This document shows, piece by piece, positions 30,873 through 33,633 of a stretch of DNA of 33,633 nucleotides. This stretch comes from Streptomyces mangrovisoli. GTDB taxonomy: Bacteria > Actinomycetota > Actinomycetes > Streptomycetales > Streptomycetaceae. The position numbers were made by a program, and so were the translations under genes. Under the pieces are notes generated by a model. The model had not been told where the DNA came from and searched no databases. It saw only the letters and a list, made by a program, of their open reading frames with translations. The DNA lies in the NCBI RefSeq assembly GCF_000974985.2, contig NZ_LAVA02000115.1, forward strand, positions 1-33,633, given 5' to 3'. Position 1 is the stretch's first letter; each line of letters begins with the position of its first letter.

Positions 30873-31429
30873 GGCCGTACCTCCACGGGCGAGTAGTCAC
30901 GGGGCGACGGCCGTTCACCCGCGGCCGGGTCGAGCGCGGCGAGTTCGGGTGCGAGGGTGCGCAGCCGGGCCAGCGAGCGGTGGGTGGTGGACCGCACGGT
31001 CCCCACCGAGCAGCCGAGGAGCCGGGCCACGTCGGCCTCCGGCAGGTCCTCGAAGTAGCGCAGCACCAGCACGGTGCGCTGGCGCGCGGTGAGCCGGGAC
31101 AGCGCCTGCCGCATGAGAAGGCGCAGGTCGGCGGCGGCCGCCGTGTCGGTGCCCGGTGGCCCGGTCTCGGGCGGTTCGGCGACGCTGACCTCGCTCCGCC
31201 GCCACTTCAGCCGCCAGCGGCTGACCTGCTGGCGGTAGAGCACCTGCCGTACGTACGCCTCGGGTTCCTCGATGCGGTGCCAGCGGCCGGCGGCCTTGGC
31301 CAGGGCGCCCTGCAACAGGTCCTCGCCCGCGTGCCGGTCGCCACCGCTGAGCAGCACGGCGGTCCTCAGCAGGGCGGCGGACCGACCGGCCACGAAGTGT
31401 CTGAAGCTTTCCAGTCCTTCGGCATCCAT
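30869..31429 (-). CDS. RNA polymerase sigma factor, SigE/ECF family
   Basis: 186 residues, the normal size. Region 2 lies at about residues 12-70 (LLRTAVLLSGGDRHAGEDLLQGALAKAAGRW), region 4 at about 108-160 (ALSRLTARQRTVLVLRYFEDLPEADVARLLGCSVGTVRSTTHRSLARLR). This matches the actinobacterial SigE-type ECF family (TIGR02983) rather than the cell-envelope sigE of S. coelicolor. The ATG at 31429 gives the standard start; the longer frame to 31603 is low in structure and overlaps the divergent gene. Coupled to the membrane propeller protein. Confidence 0.92.
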   Translation of the reverse strand: MDAEGLESFRHFVAGRSAALLRTAVLLSGGDRHAGEDLLQGALAKAAGRWHRIEEPEAYVRQVLYRQQVSRWRLKWRRSEVSVAEPPETGPPGTDTAAAADLRLLMRQALSRLTARQRTVLVLRYFEDLPEADVARLLGCSVGTVRSTTHRSLARLRTLAPELAALDPAAGERPSPRDYSPVEVRP

Positions 31430-31541
31430 CGTCACCTTCTCTTCTCCGGCGGTCCCCGTGTCCCGCCCCTGTGTCTGCTGTGACGCGCGCGGACGCCTGC
31501 CGCTATGCCTGTCCGGCGGGAAAACTCCAGGAGTATCGCGG

Positions 31542-32102
31542 ATGCCGCTGCCGTACGGTGAGCGGGTGCGCGACGAGAGCCGGGCAGGACCGGCGGACCC
31601 CACCCCTCCCCTGCTCTTCCTGGACGTCGACGGGCCGCTGAACCCGTACGCGGCGCAGGCCCAGCGGCGTCCGGAGGGCTACACCACGATCCGGGTGACG
31701 CTGCATCCCGACCGCCCGCTGCGGGTCTGGCTGAACCCGTCGCACGGCGCGGCGCTGCTCGGCCTCGGCTACGAGCTGTGCTGGGCGACCACCTGGATGG
31801 CCGCCGCCAACGAGCACATCGCCCCGGTGATCGGGCTGCCCGAGCTGCCCTGGGTCGACTTCGGCACTTCCCTGTTCGCCGAGCGCCCCGACGGGGTCCA
31901 CTGGAAGACGGAGGCGATCCTGCGGTACGCCGCCGGGCGCGCGTTCGCCTGGGTCGACGACGAGCAGTCGCCCGCGGACCACGCCCATGTCGCCGCCCAC
32001 CACCCGGCGCCCGCCCTGCTCCATCACGTGGACCCGCGGATCGGGCTGCGCGAGGACGACTTCACGGCCCTGGCGGAGTTCGCGGCGGCGCAGACGGAGT
32101 GA
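31542..32102 (+). CDS. Small HAD-domain protein (HAD_SAK_2-like)
   Basis: 186 residues. The HAD motif I is LLFLDVDGPLNPY (about residues 24-36). WATTWMAAAN supplies motif II with threonine, K-type motif III is in HWKTEAIL and motif IV acid pair in WVDDEQS. This compact HAD type is the one named for Swiss-Army-Knife RNA-repair proteins, but here it stands alone, and its substrate is unknown. AGGAG lies eight bases before the ATG. It is divergent from the sigma factor and convergent with dapD. Confidence 0.85.
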   Translation: MPLPYGERVRDESRAGPADPTPPLLFLDVDGPLNPYAAQAQRRPEGYTTIRVTLHPDRPLRVWLNPSHGAALLGLGYELCWATTWMAAANEHIAPVIGLPELPWVDFGTSLFAERPDGVHWKTEAILRYAAGRAFAWVDDEQSPADHAHVAAHHPAPALLHHVDPRIGLREDDFTALAEFAAAQTE

Positions 32103-32143
32103 GCGGGACCGTCGCGCGCGGCGGGAGCGGAGGCCCGTACGCG

Positions 32144-32180
32144 GAGAGCGCCCGGTCCGGGTGACGGACGGGGCGCTCCC
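32144..32180. terminator. Bidirectional terminator hairpin between HAD gene and dapD
   Basis: A 16-base arm (32144-32159) pairs with 32165-32180 at 14 of 16 positions around a five-base loop; core GAGCGCCC against GGGCGCTC-like. It lies between convergent gene ends. Confidence 0.7.
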
Positions 32181-32184
32181 TGTC

Positions 32185-32219
32185 GTGCGACATACGACAT
32201 ACGACGTGCGACGTGCGAC
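32185..32219. repeat. Heptanucleotide tandem repeat, five units
   Basis: Five exact-length units of the form RTRCGAC (GTGCGAC, ATACGAC, ATACGAC, GTGCGAC, GTGCGAC). Two GTGACGTC-type copies follow (32220-32246) and run into the dapD stop. The tract lies between the terminator hairpin and dapD. Confidence 0.85.
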
Positions 32220-32243
32220 GTGACGTCGGCAGGTGACGTGACG

Positions 32244-33233
32244 TCAGTTGTGGCTGTGCAGAACCTCGTTCAGGCCGCCCCAGACCGCGTTGTTGGGGCG
32301 GGCCTCGACCGCGCCGGTGACCGAGTTGCGGCGGAAGAGGATGTTGGAGGCGCCGGACAGCTCGCGGGCCTTGACGATCTGGCCGTCGGGCAGGGAGACC
32401 CGGGTGCCCGCGGTGACGTAGAGGCCGGCCTCGACCACGCACTCGTCGCCGAGCGCGATACCGACGCCCGCCTCGGCGCCGATCAGGCAGCGCTCGCCGA
32501 TGGAGATGATCACGTTGCCGCCGCCGGAGAGCGTGCCCATCGTGGAGGCGCCGCCGCCGATGTCGGAGCCGTTGCCGACGACGACACCCGCGGAGATGCG
32601 GCCCTCGACCATGGAGGTGCCGAGCGTGCCCGCGTTGAAGTTGACGAAGCCCTCGTGCATCACCGTGGTGCCCTCGGCGAGGTGGGCACCGAGCCGGACC
32701 CGGTCGGCGTCGGCGATGCGCACGCCCTTGGGGGCCACGTAGTCCGTCATCCGCGGGAACTTGTCGACCGAGGTGACCTGGAGGTGCAGGCCCTCGGCGC
32801 GGGCGTTCAGGCGCACCTTCTCCAGGTCGTCCACGGCGACCGGGCCGAGCGAGGTCCAGGCGACGTTGGCGAGGAAGCCGAACTGCCCGTCGAGGCTCAG
32901 GCCGTGCGGCTTGACCAGGCGGTGCGAGAGCAGGTGCAGACGGAGGTAGACGTCGTGGGCGTCGACGGGCTTCTCGTCGATCGAGGCGATGACCGTACGG
33001 ACCGCGACGACCTCGACGTTGCGGCGGGTGTCCGGGCCGATCGCGGCGGCGGCGCCCTCGCCGAGCAGCTCCACGGCGCGCTCGGCGGAGAGCGTCTCGG
33101 TGCCGGAGGGGCCGGGCTCGGCGACCAGTTCGGGCGCGGGGAACCAGGTGTCGAGGACGGTGCCGTCGGCGGCGATCGTGGCAAGCCCGGCGGCCGCGGC
33201 GCCGGTGGGACGAGGTGCGTTCTTCTCGGTCAT
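32244..33233 (-). CDS. dapD: Tetrahydrodipicolinate N-succinyltransferase
   Basis: 329 residues, actinobacterial length. It succinylates tetrahydrodipicolinate in the diaminopimelate/lysine route and forms trimers through a left-handed beta-helix. The helix is visible as hexapeptide-type repeats across about 180-290 (VRIADADRVRLGAHLAEGTTVMHEGFVNFNAGTLG, then GRISAGVVVGNGSDIGGGAS). The C-terminus ends NNAVWGGLNEVLHSHN. A -10-like TAGGTT sits six bases before the ATG, so the mRNA may be leaderless; the Shine-Dalgarno match is poor. It is 2.6 kb from dapA but not in one operon with it. Confidence 0.95.
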   Translation of the reverse strand: MTEKNAPRPTGAAAAGLATIAADGTVLDTWFPAPELVAEPGPSGTETLSAERAVELLGEGAAAAIGPDTRRNVEVVAVRTVIASIDEKPVDAHDVYLRLHLLSHRLVKPHGLSLDGQFGFLANVAWTSLGPVAVDDLEKVRLNARAEGLHLQVTSVDKFPRMTDYVAPKGVRIADADRVRLGAHLAEGTTVMHEGFVNFNAGTLGTSMVEGRISAGVVVGNGSDIGGGASTMGTLSGGGNVIISIGERCLIGAEAGVGIALGDECVVEAGLYVTAGTRVSLPDGQIVKARELSGASNILFRRNSVTGAVEARPNNAVWGGLNEVLHSHN

Positions 33234-33330
33234 GAGGGCAACCTAACTCCCCCGGGGCCGCCCGGGCGAACCGCGTCTCATGTGCCGGTCGAGGACACCC
33301 CCGCCCGGCCCCGCCACCGCACGCGTCCGC

Positions 33331-33375
33331 GCCCGGCACGGACAGCCGACGCCCGCCCGGCACGGAGACCCGACG
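33331..33375. repeat. 24-bp direct repeat upstream of dapD
   Basis: A GCCCGGCACGGA-containing unit with CCGACG at its end occurs at 33331-33351 and again at 33355-33375 with few changes. The gap 33234-33538 is low-complexity, with nothing else that I can support except the repeat at 33484. Confidence 0.6.
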
Positions 33376-33483
33376 ACACGCTCACCCGGCGACGCACGCT
33401 GACCCGACGGCCGGCCCACAGCTGCCCGGCCCTCGGCCCCCGGCCCCCGGCCGCCGGCTGCGGGCCCAGGCCCCGGCCCGCGG

Positions 33484-33510
33484 CCCCCAGCCCCCAGCCC
33501 CCAGCCCCAG
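33484..33510. repeat. CCCCCAG heptamer repeat, nearly four units
   Basis: Three CCCCCAG units and a shortened fourth lie just beyond the stop of the partial gene at the right edge. Confidence 0.8.
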
Positions 33511-33538
33511 GCTGCCCGCTCCCGCCCAGCCCCCGACG

Positions 33539-33633
33539 TCACCCCGCCGTCGCCCCCGCCCCCGCCCCCGCCAGCACCCGCCGCAGCGTCTCGCGGGCGA
33601 ACGGTTCGTCGTACGGGGTGCCCGTCAGCAGGG
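33539..33633 (-). CDS. Partial gene, C-terminal 30 residues (5' part beyond window)
   Basis: The minus-strand frame entering from the right edge reads LLTGTPYDEPFARETLRRVL and then an AGAGAGATAG tail before TGA (33541-33539). Codon use and the amphipathic ETLRRVL helix look coding, but too little is present to name a family. It would be upstream of dapD on the same strand, with about 300 bases of low-complexity sequence between. Confidence 0.5.
   Translation of the reverse strand, partial: LLTGTPYDEPFARETLRRVLAGAGAGATAG

Noticed and set aside
1..33633. Biosynthetic gene cluster, prophage or integrated element
   Set aside because: No PKS/NRPS/terpene, integrase, phage structural or transfer gene was seen, and GC looks even apart from short control regions.

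Overview
The window reads as a chromosomal stretch of a Streptomyces-type actinomycete. GC is very high, third positions are almost all G or C, genes often overlap as ATGA or GTGA, one start appears to be TTG, and the gene set (SigE-family sigma factor, TIGR03086 protein, MFS pumps with TetR control, TROVE/Ro protein, DapD with hexapeptide repeats) is typical of that genus. I see no phage, integrase, transposase, CRISPR array, rRNA or canonical tRNA.

Left third (1-15.4 kb) is carbon catabolism. A minus-strand operon runs GntR regulator, DapA-superfamily lyase, IlvD/Edd sugar-acid dehydratase. It is followed by a metallo-beta-lactamase-fold hydrolase, a TIGR03086 protein and an MFS pump. A second module pairs 5-dehydro-4-deoxyglucarate dehydratase (KdgD), translationally coupled to an unrecognised 387-residue protein, with a divergent uronate dehydrogenase, which together suggest oxidative uronic-acid breakdown. 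Next comes a polyol/sugar ABC importer operon under a DeoR regulator: binding lipoprotein, two permeases and a zinc dehydrogenase, with no ATPase.

Middle (15.5-24.7 kb): a protein with two TerD domains, a 56-bp perfect palindrome, a divergent TetR/MFS pair with overlapping promoters and operator-like repeats, then the most interesting locus, a Ro60-like TROVE protein gene (rsr). Its 0.5-kb upstream region holds two non-coding RNAs, each containing a tRNA-like elbow in circularly permuted order: T arm, 3' acceptor strand, short loop, 5' acceptor strand, D arm. This fits bacterial Y RNAs that mimic tRNA. Beyond it lie a Tat-exported PhoX-like phosphatase with a recognisable PHO box, a tandem array of long hairpins, and a hypothetical gene.

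Right third (25-33.6 kb): a secreted endonuclease/exonuclease/phosphatase-family enzyme, an ArsR-like regulator with an SRPBCC protein, a true dapA-type gene behind an AT-rich control region, a SigE-family sigma factor coupled to a membrane-anchored beta-propeller-like protein, a small HAD-domain protein, dapD, and the C-terminal end of a gene cut by the window edge. All structure calls are by eye. No database search or folding program was run.
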